Positions 24,762 to 34,373 are shown, counted from the stretch's first letter. The stretch is DNA of 61,148 nucleotides from JACZWL01 sp046756445 (GCA_046756445.1 JBHHWI010000003.1:1-61148), one strand, 5' to 3'. A program made the numbers and translations. Notes: generated by a model from the sequence alone, not told the origin.

Positions 24762-26426
24762 TCATTTTTTCGGTGCAGTGTACTCGGTGCCGAACATCTC
24801 GCCGAAAAAGTCGTCTTCATTCCAGCGGGGGCGATCCTCGGCATTGGCGACGCCAAGACCGATGTAATAGTTCATTTCGGCCAGCTTTGCCGCCGACCGG
24901 CGATCGAAGCTGAGGCGTGAGTCATCGCTGGGGCTATGGTAGTGGTTGTCCATAAATGCCTCGAACTCGTCCTCGCCGCTTACGTTTCCCTCGTCCGTCT
25001 TGAAGCCGGCGGCAAGAAAAATCGACGGCACGCCGCGTCTGACAAATGAAAACTGATCGCTGCGCGTGAATAATCCGCGCTCGGGAAACGGGTCGGGACT
25101 CAATTCGATACCGGCGCGCTCTGCAGCGCGCGTAACGATGCCGAGCAGTGTCGAATGCCGGGCCCCGAACGCGATGACATCCCGCAATCGCCAGAGGAAC
25201 ATGGCCATGTCCATGTTGACGTTTGCCACGATGTTTTTCGCAGGCACCGTCGGATTCGCGGCAAAGTAATCCGAGCCGAGCAGACCTTTCTCTTCCGCGG
25301 TTACGGCCAGGAAGAGGATCGAGCGTCTCGGTGGTTCACCGGCTGCCGCCAATGCACGCGCGACTTCCAGCATGACGCCGATTCCGGAAGCATTGTCGTA
25401 GAAGCCGTTGTTGATCGGATCATCGGCTCCTGTGGGGTCAAGTCCGACGCCGTCCAGGTGTGCCGAGAAGACGACATACTCGTTTTTCGAGTCGGGGTCG
25501 CTGCCCTCCAGGACGCCGACGACATTCGAACTGAACAGCGATCGATGGGTCATTTGCTGCGTGATCGTCGCGGTGATGCCCAATTCCATTGCCCCGTAGT
25601 CGTTTTGCTCGATCATGGCACGGACGTCTTCAAAGGAAACCGGGCTGTCGGCAAACAGTAACTCGGCGCCGCTGCGCGGGAGGAACGCCCGTACCCGCAG
25701 TCCGGCAAATGTGTCCTGTGCCAGTCCGTCCCCGTCGGTCCACCAGAACCTCTCGCGCTTGGTGCCGCGTAACACGGCATCATCGGATGCGATAGGCTTG
25801 TGCTGGAAAACGATTTGACCGACAGCGCCACGTTTCTCCAGCTCCCTGAACTTGTGGGATCGCCCGCTCGCATAAAAAGCCCGTTTCTCGCTGCCCAGGG
25901 CGGCGGGCGCGCCCCTGACGCTAAGCGCGATCTTGCCGTTCAGATCGACTCCTTCGAAATCGTCCTGCTCTATGGACGGCGCATTCACGCCATGACCGAC
26001 AAAGACCAGCGGCGCGGTGATCGAGACAGTTTTGTCGCCCAGTGTCGCCCTCGTCGAATAATCCCCGAATGTCTTCAGCACCCGGGTTTCACCGCCGACC
26101 GAGATGCTCATGGAGCGGCTTCCCTCGATGACCCTCGATGCCCTGAACGGCACCCGCTGGTAATAGCCATCGTCTCCTGCCGGCCGCAGTCCCAGCAGCC
26201 TGAATTGCGTCGCGACGTAGGCGGCTGCAAGTTCGTACCCGCGCGATCCGGCCTCCCGACCCTCGTAAAGATCGTCTGCAAGCAGCGCGACGTGGGCGTG
26301 GATCCTGTCGCCGTCAAACAGCGGTCCCGCCGCCGCAGGGCCGCCGGTGACGCCGTCCGACTGCATGCAGGCGACCAGGCATAAGGGCCAGAGGCAAAAG
26401 AGTGATTTTTTGCTTGCCGTTTTCAT
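24762..26426 (-). CDS. M28-family zinc aminopeptidase, lipoprotein
   Basis: The 554-residue protein has a lipoprotein signal (KSLFCLWPLCLVAC), a protease-associated insert (residues ~145-270), and an M28 catalytic domain. Metal-binding and catalytic residues are in SAHLDGVG, DNASGIGVMLE, VTAEEKGLLGS and the late HYHSPSDD. It should remove N-terminal residues from peptides, anchored outside the cytoplasm. The start ATG follows GGAGCGAA; a longer frame upstream lacks a signal peptide. It stands alone, downstream of no same-strand neighbour, and divergent from the sugar dehydrogenase gene. Confidence 0.87.
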   Translation of the reverse strand: MKTASKKSLFCLWPLCLVACMQSDGVTGGPAAAGPLFDGDRIHAHVALLADDLYEGREAGSRGYELAAAYVATQFRLLGLRPAGDDGYYQRVPFRASRVIEGSRSMSISVGGETRVLKTFGDYSTRATLGDKTVSITAPLVFVGHGVNAPSIEQDDFEGVDLNGKIALSVRGAPAALGSEKRAFYASGRSHKFRELEKRGAVGQIVFQHKPIASDDAVLRGTKRERFWWTDGDGLAQDTFAGLRVRAFLPRSGAELLFADSPVSFEDVRAMIEQNDYGAMELGITATITQQMTHRSLFSSNVVGVLEGSDPDSKNEYVVFSAHLDGVGLDPTGADDPINNGFYDNASGIGVMLEVARALAAAGEPPRRSILFLAVTAEEKGLLGSDYFAANPTVPAKNIVANVNMDMAMFLWRLRDVIAFGARHSTLLGIVTRAAERAGIELSPDPFPERGLFTRSDQFSFVRRGVPSIFLAAGFKTDEGNVSGEDEFEAFMDNHYHSPSDDSRLSFDRRSAAKLAEMNYYIGLGVANAEDRPRWNEDDFFGEMFGTEYTAPKK

Positions 26427-26549
26427 TTCGCTCCAACGGTAGATCTCGCCGATTTTACATAGCACTCCCCCGTCCTGCGCGGGCATCATGACAGAAACGG
26501 TAACCGGGCTTATGATTGGATTTCCTGGGTGTCATACGGGAGAGTCATC

Positions 26550-27776
26550 GTGCGGAATGCTGCTATTTCAGGTCTGGCGCCAGGATTCGGCTTGCTATCG
26601 CTGTTGCTCGGTGCTTGCGGCGGCAGCACAACCAGTGGATTCATACCGCCTCCGCTGCCACCGCCACCACCGCCGGGCGCGATTTTGACCGACGTACAGC
26701 GCGTGTTTGGCCAGATCTCCTTTGCATCGCCGGTCGCCTTGATGCAGGCGCCGGGAGACGACACGCGCTGGTTCGCCGTCGAGCAGGCAGGCACGGTTCG
26801 CGTATTTGCGAATGACCCGAACGTGTCGATCAGTGCCGTGTTCGCCGATATCCGGGGGCAGGTAGACTCCAGTTTCGGGGAGTCGGGCCTCCTCGGCATG
26901 GCATTTCACCCTGATTTCGCAAACAACAACCAGGTTTTCCTGTCCTACACGAGCACCGGGACGCCGCTTGTATCGGTCATCTCGCGTTTCACCGTCGATC
27001 CCGCAACCGGCAACCTGGACGCCGCCTCGGAACAACTGATTCTCACGGTACCGCAGGAAGCCGGCAACCATAACGGCGGCAATATCGTCTTCGGGCCGGA
27101 TGGTCTTCTCTACATCGGCTTCGGCGACGGCGGTGGCGCCGGCGATCCGAATGAACGCGCGCAGGATACCAGCTTCATTCTCGGCAGCATCGTGCGTCTC
27201 GATGTCGACAGCGCATCACCGTACGCGATTCCTGATACCAACCCGTTTTGGCCCAATACGAACTGTGTCGATGGCACCGGCGCCATGGATTGTCCTGAAA
27301 TCTATGCCTGGGGCTTCCGGAACCCCTGGCGGTTCAGCTTCGACAGCGTGACGGGGGAACTCTGGGTCGCCGACGTCGGGGAAAACACCTGGGAGGAGGT
27401 CAACCGGGTGGATGCGGCGATGAACTACGGCTGGGACGAGCGCGAGGGTGCCCACTGTTTCGAGCCGCCGACAGGCTGTGCTACCGACAATGTCGACCCC
27501 ATAACGGAGTACGACCACAGCGTCGGAAACTCCGTGACCGGCGGATTCGTTTATCGCGGCACGGCCGTTCCCGACCTGGTGGGTCAGTACGTGTTCGGCG
27601 ACTTCGGGTCCGGCCGTATCTGGGTAGTGGCGGCAACGGCCGCGCAGGGCACGACACCGACGGAGATCGACGATACAGCGCTCGGCATCTCCTCATTCGC
27701 GCAAGGCGCCGACGGCGAGTTATACGTGCTGGATTACGGCGGCGGAGGAATCTGGCAGATCGTCGACGCTCCCTAG
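26550..27776 (+). CDS. PQQ-dependent sugar dehydrogenase-like lipoprotein
   Basis: The 408-residue protein has a lipoprotein signal (LLSLLLGAC), a proline-rich spacer, then a six-bladed beta-propeller of the soluble aldose sugar dehydrogenase/GSDH type. Markers are FGESGLLGMAFHPDF, AGNHNGGNIVFGPDGLLYI, the GDGGGAGDPN loop and WGFRNPWRFSFD. Family members bind PQQ and oxidise sugars in the periplasm. Four extra cysteines (NCVDGTGAMDC, HCFEPPTGC) probably form disulfides. A GTG at 26550 with GGGAGAG upstream is preferred to a GTG 21 bp earlier. Confidence 0.85.
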   Translation: MRNAAISGLAPGFGLLSLLLGACGGSTTSGFIPPPLPPPPPPGAILTDVQRVFGQISFASPVALMQAPGDDTRWFAVEQAGTVRVFANDPNVSISAVFADIRGQVDSSFGESGLLGMAFHPDFANNNQVFLSYTSTGTPLVSVISRFTVDPATGNLDAASEQLILTVPQEAGNHNGGNIVFGPDGLLYIGFGDGGGAGDPNERAQDTSFILGSIVRLDVDSASPYAIPDTNPFWPNTNCVDGTGAMDCPEIYAWGFRNPWRFSFDSVTGELWVADVGENTWEEVNRVDAAMNYGWDEREGAHCFEPPTGCATDNVDPITEYDHSVGNSVTGGFVYRGTAVPDLVGQYVFGDFGSGRIWVVAATAAQGTTPTEIDDTALGISSFAQGADGELYVLDYGGGGIWQIVDAP

Positions 27777-27893
27777 CCGGGCGGTGTTCTCAAAAGTGCC
27801 AGGCTCGCATTCCCACGCGGTCGTCGTAGCAAGACAAACCCGGCACCGCTTTTTTCTATAGAATGCGCTGGCCGAATCGATGGAGCGGCCATT

Positions 27894-29570
27894 GTGAGCC
27901 AGAAATCAGACATTGAAATCGCCAGGGCGGCGAAAATGCTGCCGATCGGGGACATCGGCAAAAAGCTCGGGATCGCCGGACAATCCATCATTCCGTGGGG
28001 CCATAACAAGGCCAAGATCGAGTTCGATTCGATCAACGCCTCGGCATCGAATACCGATGGCAAGCTGATTCTCGTTACGGCTGTGTCACCGACGCCGGCA
28101 GGCGAGGGCAAGACAACGACGACCGTCGGACTCGGTGATGCGATGAATCATGTCGGCAGGAACGCCGTCATCTGCCTGCGCGAACCGAGCCTCGGGCCGT
28201 GTTTCGGAATGAAAGGCGGTGCGGCCGGCGGCGGATACGCCCAGGTCGTGCCGATGACCGACATAAATCTGCACTTCACGGGCGATTTTCACGCGATCGG
28301 CGCCGCCCACAATCTGCTTGCGGCCCTGATCGACAATCACATTCACTGGGAAAACGAACTGGGCCTGGACCCGCGCCGGATCACCTGGCGCCGAGTGGTC
28401 GACATGAATGACCGCGCGCTTCGACATGTGACGATTGGTCTCGGCGGCACGATCCACGGCGTACCACGGGAAACCGGATACGACATTACGGTTGCCTCCG
28501 AAATAATGGCGATTTTCTGCCTGGCGACCGACCTCGCCGATCTCGAGCGTCGCCTCGGCAACATCGTCGTCGGATATACGCGTGACCTGACCCCTGTCAC
28601 TGTCGGGGAACTCAATGCGCAGGGCGCCATGACGGCGCTTCTTCGGGACGCATTGATGCCGAACCTCGTGCAGACCATGGAAAACAATCCGGCGCTTGTG
28701 CATGGCGGGCCGTTCGCCAATATTGCACATGGCTGCAATTCGGTGGTCGCGACAAGGACCGCACTGAAATTCGCCGACTACGTCATCACCGAGGCCGGCT
28801 TCGGGGCGGACCTCGGTGCGGAGAAATTTTTCAACATCAAGTGCCGCAAAGCCGGATTGCAGCCAAAAACCGTGGTACTGGTCGCGACAATCAAGGCGCT
28901 GAAAATGCACGGCGGTGTACCCAGAGACAAGCTGGCGGAAGAGAATCCGGACGCATTACAGGATGGCTGCATCAATCTCGGCCAGCACATACGGAACCTC
29001 GGGCAGTTCGGCGTTCCCGCGGCGGTCGCCGTTAACCGGTTCAGCTCCGATACGGATGCCGAGATTCAGGTCATAAAGGATTACTGTCGCGGCTTCGGGG
29101 TCGAGGCTATTGAATGCCGACACTGGGCGGAGGGCGGCAAGGGCACGAAGGAGCTGGCCGAGCACGTCGTGCACCTGGCGGACTCGCAGCATGCACAGTT
29201 CCGGCTGCTTTACGACGATGATTTGAGTTTATGGGAGAAAGCCCGTCATGTCGCCAGAACGATTTATGGCGCCGATGACATCATCGCCGATAAAAAGGTC
29301 CGCGATCAGTTTTCGCAGTTCGAAGAAGGCGGCTACGGAAAGTATCCCGTTTGCATGGCTAAAACACAGTACAGTTTTTCGACGGACCCGAATCTGCTCG
29401 GTGCACCGAAAGGACACGTCGTGCCGATTCGCGAAATTCGACTGGCGGCCGGCGCCGAATTCGTTGTTGTCGTCTGCGGCTCGATCATGACCATGCCTGG
29501 CCTGCCGAGGAAACCTGCGGCGAACCATATTCACGTCAATTCAGACGGCAGAATCGAGGGACTTTTCTAG
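27894..29570 (+). CDS. fhs: Formate-tetrahydrofolate ligase
   Basis: The 558-residue enzyme makes 10-formyltetrahydrofolate from formate, ATP and tetrahydrofolate, feeding one-carbon metabolism. It has the ATP-binding SPTPAGEGKTTTTVGLGD, the conserved EPSLGPCFGMKGGAAGGGYAQ and the late GEIRLAAGAEF-type segment near the C-terminus. Length fits the family. Start is a GTG behind GGAGCGGCC. The 117 bp upstream contain TATAGA at about 27859, a possible -10. Its last 30 bp overlap the convergent small gene. Confidence 0.95.
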   Translation: MSQKSDIEIARAAKMLPIGDIGKKLGIAGQSIIPWGHNKAKIEFDSINASASNTDGKLILVTAVSPTPAGEGKTTTTVGLGDAMNHVGRNAVICLREPSLGPCFGMKGGAAGGGYAQVVPMTDINLHFTGDFHAIGAAHNLLAALIDNHIHWENELGLDPRRITWRRVVDMNDRALRHVTIGLGGTIHGVPRETGYDITVASEIMAIFCLATDLADLERRLGNIVVGYTRDLTPVTVGELNAQGAMTALLRDALMPNLVQTMENNPALVHGGPFANIAHGCNSVVATRTALKFADYVITEAGFGADLGAEKFFNIKCRKAGLQPKTVVLVATIKALKMHGGVPRDKLAEENPDALQDGCINLGQHIRNLGQFGVPAAVAVNRFSSDTDAEIQVIKDYCRGFGVEAIECRHWAEGGKGTKELAEHVVHLADSQHAQFRLLYDDDLSLWEKARHVARTIYGADDIIADKKVRDQFSQFEEGGYGKYPVCMAKTQYSFSTDPNLLGAPKGHVVPIREIRLAAGAEFVVVVCGSIMTMPGLPRKPAANHIHVNSDGRIEGLF

Positions 29571-29966
29571 GGCCGGAATACGATCCGGCAATACGAATTG
29601 CCTTCGAGCCAGGGGTGAGCCGAGTTTTTCGCTGGAATAATACCGATCGATCACCGATGGCTGCGTGGCAAAGACATCCGGGTTGTCACGCTTGAATGAT
29701 TGCCAGTCGTCGGATTTCGACGATGACAGTCTTTCAGCAATCAAAATCAAATAGAACTTCGTTATCGTGTCATGATACTTCGATTCAACGCCGAGTTTCC
29801 TTGTCAGGCGCTTGAGCGCGGCAGTGAACTTGTCGATTGCCTGTTCGACGTCGTTTTGCTGCAGGTATAACCAGCCAACATAGACATGAGCCTCGTGGTC
29901 GAAATTCCCCGGATCGATCGATCCACTCTCGAAGCCACCTATGCTCAATGCAAGCTGAGCACTCAT
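29541..29966 (-). CDS. Hypothetical TPR-like small protein
   Basis: The 141-residue protein has a helical segment FDHEAHVYVGWLYLQQNDVEQAIDKFTAALKRL that looks like one or two tetratricopeptide-type helices. A short hydrophilic tail follows. I do not recognise the family beyond that. Its start overlaps the stop of the next gene upstream by 4 bp (ATGA), so the two are made together. The C-terminal codons overlap the convergent formate-tetrahydrofolate ligase gene. Confidence 0.6.
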   Translation of the reverse strand: MSAQLALSIGGFESGSIDPGNFDHEAHVYVGWLYLQQNDVEQAIDKFTAALKRLTRKLGVESKYHDTITKFYLILIAERLSSSKSDDWQSFKRDNPDVFATQPSVIDRYYSSEKLGSPLARRQFVLPDRIPALEKSLDSAV

Positions 29967-30217
29967 GTCTCCTGCTCCTGTAGTTTATGGCTGTCAGCGG
30001 CCGTCAGTTTGCAGCCGTAGACTTGCTTGAGCCCGTCGATCACTTTGACGGTTTCCTCGGAAAAGGGCGCCTTACCCTCGAAACCGTGAAGCACGATGCC
30101 TTCCAGCAGGTCTCCGAGCGACATCTCGCAGTACTCGGCCAGACCTTTGAGGACCTTGAGCAGGGATTTTTCCATGCGGACGCCTGTCTGCGTCCTTTGG
30201 ATCAGCCTTTTCGGCAT
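29963..30217 (-). CDS. Hypothetical small basic protein (possible DNA-binding)
   Basis: The 84-residue protein starts MPKRLIQRTQTGVRMEKSLL, continues with KVLKGLAEYCEMSLGDLLEG and ends in a hydrophilic tail. The basic strand-like start followed by two helices is like a ribbon-helix-helix protein, so DNA binding is possible but unproven. A 16-bp perfect palindrome lies 24 bp upstream of its start. An in-frame extension of 16 residues upstream would run across that palindrome and is unlikely. It is first in a two-gene unit. Confidence 0.6.
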   Translation of the reverse strand: MPKRLIQRTQTGVRMEKSLLKVLKGLAEYCEMSLGDLLEGIVLHGFEGKAPFSEETVKVIDGLKQVYGCKLTAADSHKLQEQET

Positions 30218-30240
30218 GATGGCACCCCGTTCGTCACAGA

Positions 30241-30256
30241 TGTTACCATGGTAACA
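30241..30256. promoter_or_regulatory. 16-bp perfect palindrome, likely operator
   Basis: TGTTACCATGGTAACA is identical to its own reverse complement and lies in the short region between two divergent genes, 24 bp from one start and 109 bp from the other. A dimeric repressor is the likely reader, perhaps the product of the 30217 gene acting on itself. Confidence 0.6.
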
Positions 30257-30364
30257 ACATAACACTGCATGTCAAGCCGGCCTCAACTCCGGGGAAGTCT
30301 TGGCGTACTATTGGGCTGCACGCGTCTGCCTCCAGAAAAACGTTTTAAAACTCGGGAGTTATCG

Positions 30365-32254
30365 TTGGCGAGCTACACGGACCTGAGGAAGGGATTTGAA
30401 CTCGGAGACTGGCAGGTATTGCCCGATCTGGGCGTAATCCGTCAGGGTGAAACCGAAGCACATCTGGAGCCGATGGTCATGGATGTTCTCGTGCTGCTCG
30501 CCAGTGCGCAGGGTGACGTGGTCACAACGGATCAGATCGTCGACACAGTCTGGAGCGGGCGCCCGACATCGCCGGAAACGATCGTCCAGAAGATCAAGGT
30601 ATTGCGCGATAGACTCGGCGACGATCCGAAACATCCCAAATACATTCAGACCAGACACAAAATCGGCTATCGTGTCGTGTGTCCGGTAGCCCTGCCTGAG
30701 GACGTCGGGCCTGAAGCACCACGAGCATTCTTTCCCGCCTACCTGTGGCCGGTCGTTGGCGGCGCACTTGCAATAGCAGTCATTGCAGTTGTCGTTCTCA
30801 GTTTGAGTTCAAGAGAGATTCCCGACCTTCAGTCCGTAGACTCCGTAGCCGTTTGCCCTTTCGAGAATATGAGTTCGAAAGCGGATCAATACTTTGTTGA
30901 TGGGTTCCGAGAGCAGCTGGTTACTACGCTCTATCGGGTGCCAAAGCTCAGAGTAATCAAGGCATCGTGCGTGGCTGACAAGACTCCTGCTGACGACATT
31001 GTTGACTCGATGGTGACCGGTAGCGTCATTCAAGCAAGCGGCCGGGTACGAATCTCGGCGCATTTACTGACGAGTAACGGTGTAACGCTCTGGTCCGAAA
31101 GCATCGATGGCGCCGCCGAAGAAGTGGAGGAAGTGTTTGGACTCCACGAACGCGTCGCCAATCGCGTGCGTGACGCAATACTGGGCGAGTCGGATATCCA
31201 GGTGACAGCATCGAGCCGGCCAGCCAGCTTCAAAGCATACGATCTTTATTTGCTGGGCGCCTCTGCATTCAGCAAACGCTCTGAGCCGGAATTAAATCGT
31301 GCGGTGCAACTGTTTAGTGACGCGATTGAGCTCGACCCGAATTTCGGGCCAGCCTATCTCGGCCTCGCAAACTCTTATGTCCTGCTGGCAGACTATCCTT
31401 CGACGGATGTCCAGGAAATGTATGCAAAGGCGATCGAAACGGCTGACAGAGGTGCGGAACTGGACCGTGAAATTCGAGAGTCGGTAGGCACCGTATACGG
31501 TTTCGTTGATACCAAGAATTTCAAATGGGCAGAGGCAGCAACGGCGTTCAACACCGCGATCAGCAGCACGACTGTCTATCCAACTTCGCACCACTGGTAT
31601 TCCCGATTCCTGGCAAATGTCGGTTTGCTTGACGAGTCCCTGGAGCACGCAAAGATTGCGCGAGACCTGGACACGGCTTCACCCATTCTGAACGCAAGGC
31701 TCGGCGTTGCGTACCACTGGCTGAACGATTCTGAAAACGCCGACAAGTACTACTCAATCGCTGCCGATCGACAAGTCGGTTCCTGGATACATAATCTCTC
31801 CTACACACTTTTCCTGATCCGGGAGCAACGGATTGACGAGGCACGACAAAAAGCCAAAGAAGCACTAGTGTCGTATGGTCAGTCATCCGAGTGGGTAGAT
31901 TCGGTCTTCGACGGGTTCACGAATCCCGGAGACGCGACCGTGCTCGAGGCGACTATCGAATCCATAGTGGCGGCCGCGGCAAGCGGTGAGTTGCCGGCGA
32001 ACATCGAGCTCGCATTGTGGGCATTGCTGGGGCAAGGCGACCGGGCCATGGCGGTCGCCTGGTCGTTCCTGAAGGGATCGCGCGAGTATCTGGAAGTGGA
32101 AATCTTTTATCTAGACGAATTCCGGGTGCTTCGGGAACACGAGGAATTTCCCGACCTTCTAGACGCGCTGGGTCTCACAGACTACTGGGATAGCATCGGC
32201 TGTCATTGGGACGGGCAGCGGGTAGCGTGTGTACAGGCGGGAGCTAGTCAATGA
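30365..32254 (+). CDS. Membrane-anchored winged-helix regulator with TolB-like and TPR domains
   Basis: The 629-residue protein has an OmpR/ToxR-type winged helix (residues ~8-105, ending TRHKIGYRVVCPV) and one membrane helix (~124-148). A periplasmic domain follows, resembling the TolB/FlgO N-terminal fold (SVAVCPFENMSSKADQYFVDGFREQL), and then several TPR-like repeats to the C-terminus. That is the CadC/ToxR architecture: DNA binding in the cytoplasm, sensing outside. Signal and targets unknown. The TTG at 30365 follows CGGGAGTTATCG and starts just before the winged helix; an ATG at 30269 has no ribosome-binding site. Confidence 0.82.
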   Translation: MASYTDLRKGFELGDWQVLPDLGVIRQGETEAHLEPMVMDVLVLLASAQGDVVTTDQIVDTVWSGRPTSPETIVQKIKVLRDRLGDDPKHPKYIQTRHKIGYRVVCPVALPEDVGPEAPRAFFPAYLWPVVGGALAIAVIAVVVLSLSSREIPDLQSVDSVAVCPFENMSSKADQYFVDGFREQLVTTLYRVPKLRVIKASCVADKTPADDIVDSMVTGSVIQASGRVRISAHLLTSNGVTLWSESIDGAAEEVEEVFGLHERVANRVRDAILGESDIQVTASSRPASFKAYDLYLLGASAFSKRSEPELNRAVQLFSDAIELDPNFGPAYLGLANSYVLLADYPSTDVQEMYAKAIETADRGAELDREIRESVGTVYGFVDTKNFKWAEAATAFNTAISSTTVYPTSHHWYSRFLANVGLLDESLEHAKIARDLDTASPILNARLGVAYHWLNDSENADKYYSIAADRQVGSWIHNLSYTLFLIREQRIDEARQKAKEALVSYGQSSEWVDSVFDGFTNPGDATVLEATIESIVAAAASGELPANIELALWALLGQGDRAMAVAWSFLKGSREYLEVEIFYLDEFRVLREHEEFPDLLDALGLTDYWDSIGCHWDGQRVACVQAGASQ

Positions 32255-32660
32255 TTTTTTTGCGCGACTGTTTCAGCTGGCCGCGCCTGGTTTTGTCATC
32301 GAGACGCTGTTCCTGAGACCGCTTCGTCGGTCTGGTCGGCCTCCGACGTTTTTGTCGGACCAGCGCCGCTCTGATCATGTCCGCCAGCTTGTTCAGCGCA
32401 TCTGACCTGTTTTTGTCCTGGCGGCGGAACCGTTGCGATTTGATAACGATGACGCCGTCTTTCGAGAGCCGCTGATCCCTGAGCCGCAGGATTTGCTCTT
32501 TGTCCTGATCGGACAGCGCCGACGATGCCCGTACGTCGAACCTGAGATGGATCGCTGTCGAGACCTTGTTTACGTTCTGGCCGCCCGAACCCTGAGAGCG
32601 AATCGCAGAAATCTCTATCTCGGTCAGCGGGATCGAAACTCTTTCGTCGATTCTAAGCAT
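32244..32660 (-). CDS. arfB: Alternative ribosome-rescue factor / peptidyl-tRNA hydrolase ArfB
   Basis: ArfB enters ribosomes stalled without a stop codon and hydrolyses peptidyl-tRNA. The 138-residue protein has the release-factor-like domain with catalytic GGQ at 26-28 (SGGQNVNK) and the typical long basic tail (KRRRPTRPTKRSQEQRLDDKTRR) that probes the empty mRNA channel. It overlaps the convergent regulator gene by 11 bp. Confidence 0.93.
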   Translation of the reverse strand: MLRIDERVSIPLTEIEISAIRSQGSGGQNVNKVSTAIHLRFDVRASSALSDQDKEQILRLRDQRLSKDGVIVIKSQRFRRQDKNRSDALNKLADMIRAALVRQKRRRPTRPTKRSQEQRLDDKTRRGQLKQSRKKIID

Positions 32661-32702
32661 GCGGCGATTATACGGGTCCAGATGTGTGAGAATGCCGCCC
32701 TT

Positions 32703-33878
32703 ATGCCATTGCGCAATCTCTCCATTCTACTTGCCAGTCAAATGATTTCGGCGGCGGGGTCCATTGTTCTGGTGACGCTTGGTGGAATCATCGGATCTCA
32801 ACTGACCGACAAACAGGCGCTGGCCACGCTTCCGGTATCGGTGATGGTCATCAGCGTCGCGGCGACGACCGTGCCGGCGACGCTTCTGATGCGCGCGATC
32901 GGCCGCAAACACGGCTATGCGTTGGCCTCTCTGTCCGCGGCCGCATCAATGTTGCTGGCTGCCTATGCTGTCGCAGCGGCAAATTTTCCGCTTTTCATCC
33001 TTGCCGCCGCGATCTTCGGCATCAACATGGCTTTTACGCAACAGTACCGATACGCAGCCGCGGAGAGCGTTGCGCCGCGGCAGGCGGGCCGTGCGATATC
33101 GATCGTTCTGGTCGGCGCTATCGGCGGGGCGTTCGTAGGGTCCGAGCTGGTCAATGCAGGTCATTCCTGGATCGGCGACTTTCCTTATGCGGGAACGCTT
33201 GTTGCGGTAGCGGTGTTGTACGCCGTGCAGTCTCTGCTGTTTCTCTTGCTCGGACCATTACGTGGCGAGGATCGCGAGGCGTCGATGGAATCTCATCGGC
33301 CGCTGGGGCAGATCATCCGCCAGCCGGTGTTTATCGTCGCGGTACTCGGGGGTACCGTCGCCTACGGCGTCATGACATTGATCATGACGGCCACACCCTT
33401 GAGCATGCACATTCATGACGGCTATTCACTGGGGGATACCTCAAACGTGATCAGGGCCCATGTGCTCGGCATGTATGTTCCGTCACTGGTATCCGTGCTG
33501 CTTATCGACAGACTGGGTACAGTCAGACTGATGGCCGCTGGCGCCGTCGCGCTCCTCGTGGCGTCCCTGGTCGGTCTGCAGGGCCGGTCGATCATGCATT
33601 ACTGGTATGCGCTGGTGTTGCTCGGGGTCGGCTGGAACTTCCTGTACGTCGGCGGTACAACGATGTTGACGCTCACGTATTCGATGGCAGAGCGGTTCAA
33701 GGCGCAGGCGGTCAACGAATTCAGCGTGTTCGGCACTTCAGCGACGGCATCTCTGCTGGCGGGAACGGTGATCCATCTCTACGGCTGGCACACCCTCGTC
33801 CTGGTCCCGATACCGTTGTTGCTGATGATCGCATTGGGCCTTTTCATCGTGCGGCGAGATCCGCTGGTCCGGGCCTGA
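32703..33878 (+). CDS. MFS transporter
   Basis: The 391-residue protein has about 12 hydrophobic helices and no large soluble domain. The MFS motif is degenerate (LLMRAIGRKHGYAL in the helix 2-3 loop). Substrate unknown; it resembles small-molecule exporters of the MFS_1 group. The open frame runs 270 bp further upstream, through the arfB gene on the other strand, with unlikely composition, so the ATG right before the first helix was chosen. No clear ribosome-binding site. It is divergent from arfB. Confidence 0.8.
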   Translation: MPLRNLSILLASQMISAAGSIVLVTLGGIIGSQLTDKQALATLPVSVMVISVAATTVPATLLMRAIGRKHGYALASLSAAASMLLAAYAVAAANFPLFILAAAIFGINMAFTQQYRYAAAESVAPRQAGRAISIVLVGAIGGAFVGSELVNAGHSWIGDFPYAGTLVAVAVLYAVQSLLFLLLGPLRGEDREASMESHRPLGQIIRQPVFIVAVLGGTVAYGVMTLIMTATPLSMHIHDGYSLGDTSNVIRAHVLGMYVPSLVSVLLIDRLGTVRLMAAGAVALLVASLVGLQGRSIMHYWYALVLLGVGWNFLYVGGTTMLTLTYSMAERFKAQAVNEFSVFGTSATASLLAGTVIHLYGWHTLVLVPIPLLLMIALGLFIVRRDPLVRA

Positions 33879-33880
33879 TA

Positions 33881-34306
33881 TCAGTCGAGCTCCGAGAGTA
33901 CCAGCAGCACATCGCTTCGTGTCCGATCGATGCTGTCCGAGATCCGCGATCCCGCCTCGTCCGACTTGCCCAGACCGGCCCAATTGTCATTCCAGACCCT
34001 GACCAGGTTCGCGGCGGAGCTTCTGGCGGGTTCCCGAGTCAGATCGCCGAGATCTCTCACGGTCAGCACATACGCCCAGCCGGTGCGCGGATTTCCAAGC
34101 TGATCATCCCGGTCGTAACGGGCGAAAAACACGGTTCTCTCCAGTTCACCGAGCTTCAGGAGTAGCTCGATGCCGGCAACCCGAATATTCCGGTTGTATT
34201 CCGTCTGCTCGTTGCGCCAGGTGTTGTAGGCGAGGCTCGTCAGGGCAACGACAAGGCTGATGAGGGCAACGGAATACCGTCGCAGCTGGTCTGTAAATGA
34301 TGTCAT
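33881..34306 (-). CDS. Hypothetical membrane-anchored protein
   Basis: The 141-residue protein has one N-terminal membrane segment (YSVALISLVVALTSLAYNTW, about 10-29), then a helical charged domain. The pattern suggests an inner-membrane anchor with a periplasmic or cytoplasmic domain of about 110 residues. No known motif. ATG at 34306 follows GAGG at good spacing; a longer frame upstream has poor composition. It is divergent from the FAD oxidoreductase gene and convergent with the MFS gene, with 2 bp between stops. Confidence 0.6.
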   Translation of the reverse strand: MTSFTDQLRRYSVALISLVVALTSLAYNTWRNEQTEYNRNIRVAGIELLLKLGELERTVFFARYDRDDQLGNPRTGWAYVLTVRDLGDLTREPARSSAANLVRVWNDNWAGLGKSDEAGSRISDSIDRTRSDVLLVLSELD

Positions 34307-34373
34307 TATTCGTACCTCGGATAGCATTGCTCGGCGAACTGCAGAGTCGACATACACCAAAGATAACAAGTTC

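Noticed and set aside
27777..27893. Folate or other riboswitch before formate-tetrahydrofolate ligase
   Set aside because: Only a GCGGTG/CACCGC long-range match and a T run are present; no known riboswitch core can be traced.
30269..30364. Upstream ATG start for the membrane regulator
   Set aside because: No ribosome-binding site, and the extra 32 residues match nothing; the TTG at 30365 has a good one.
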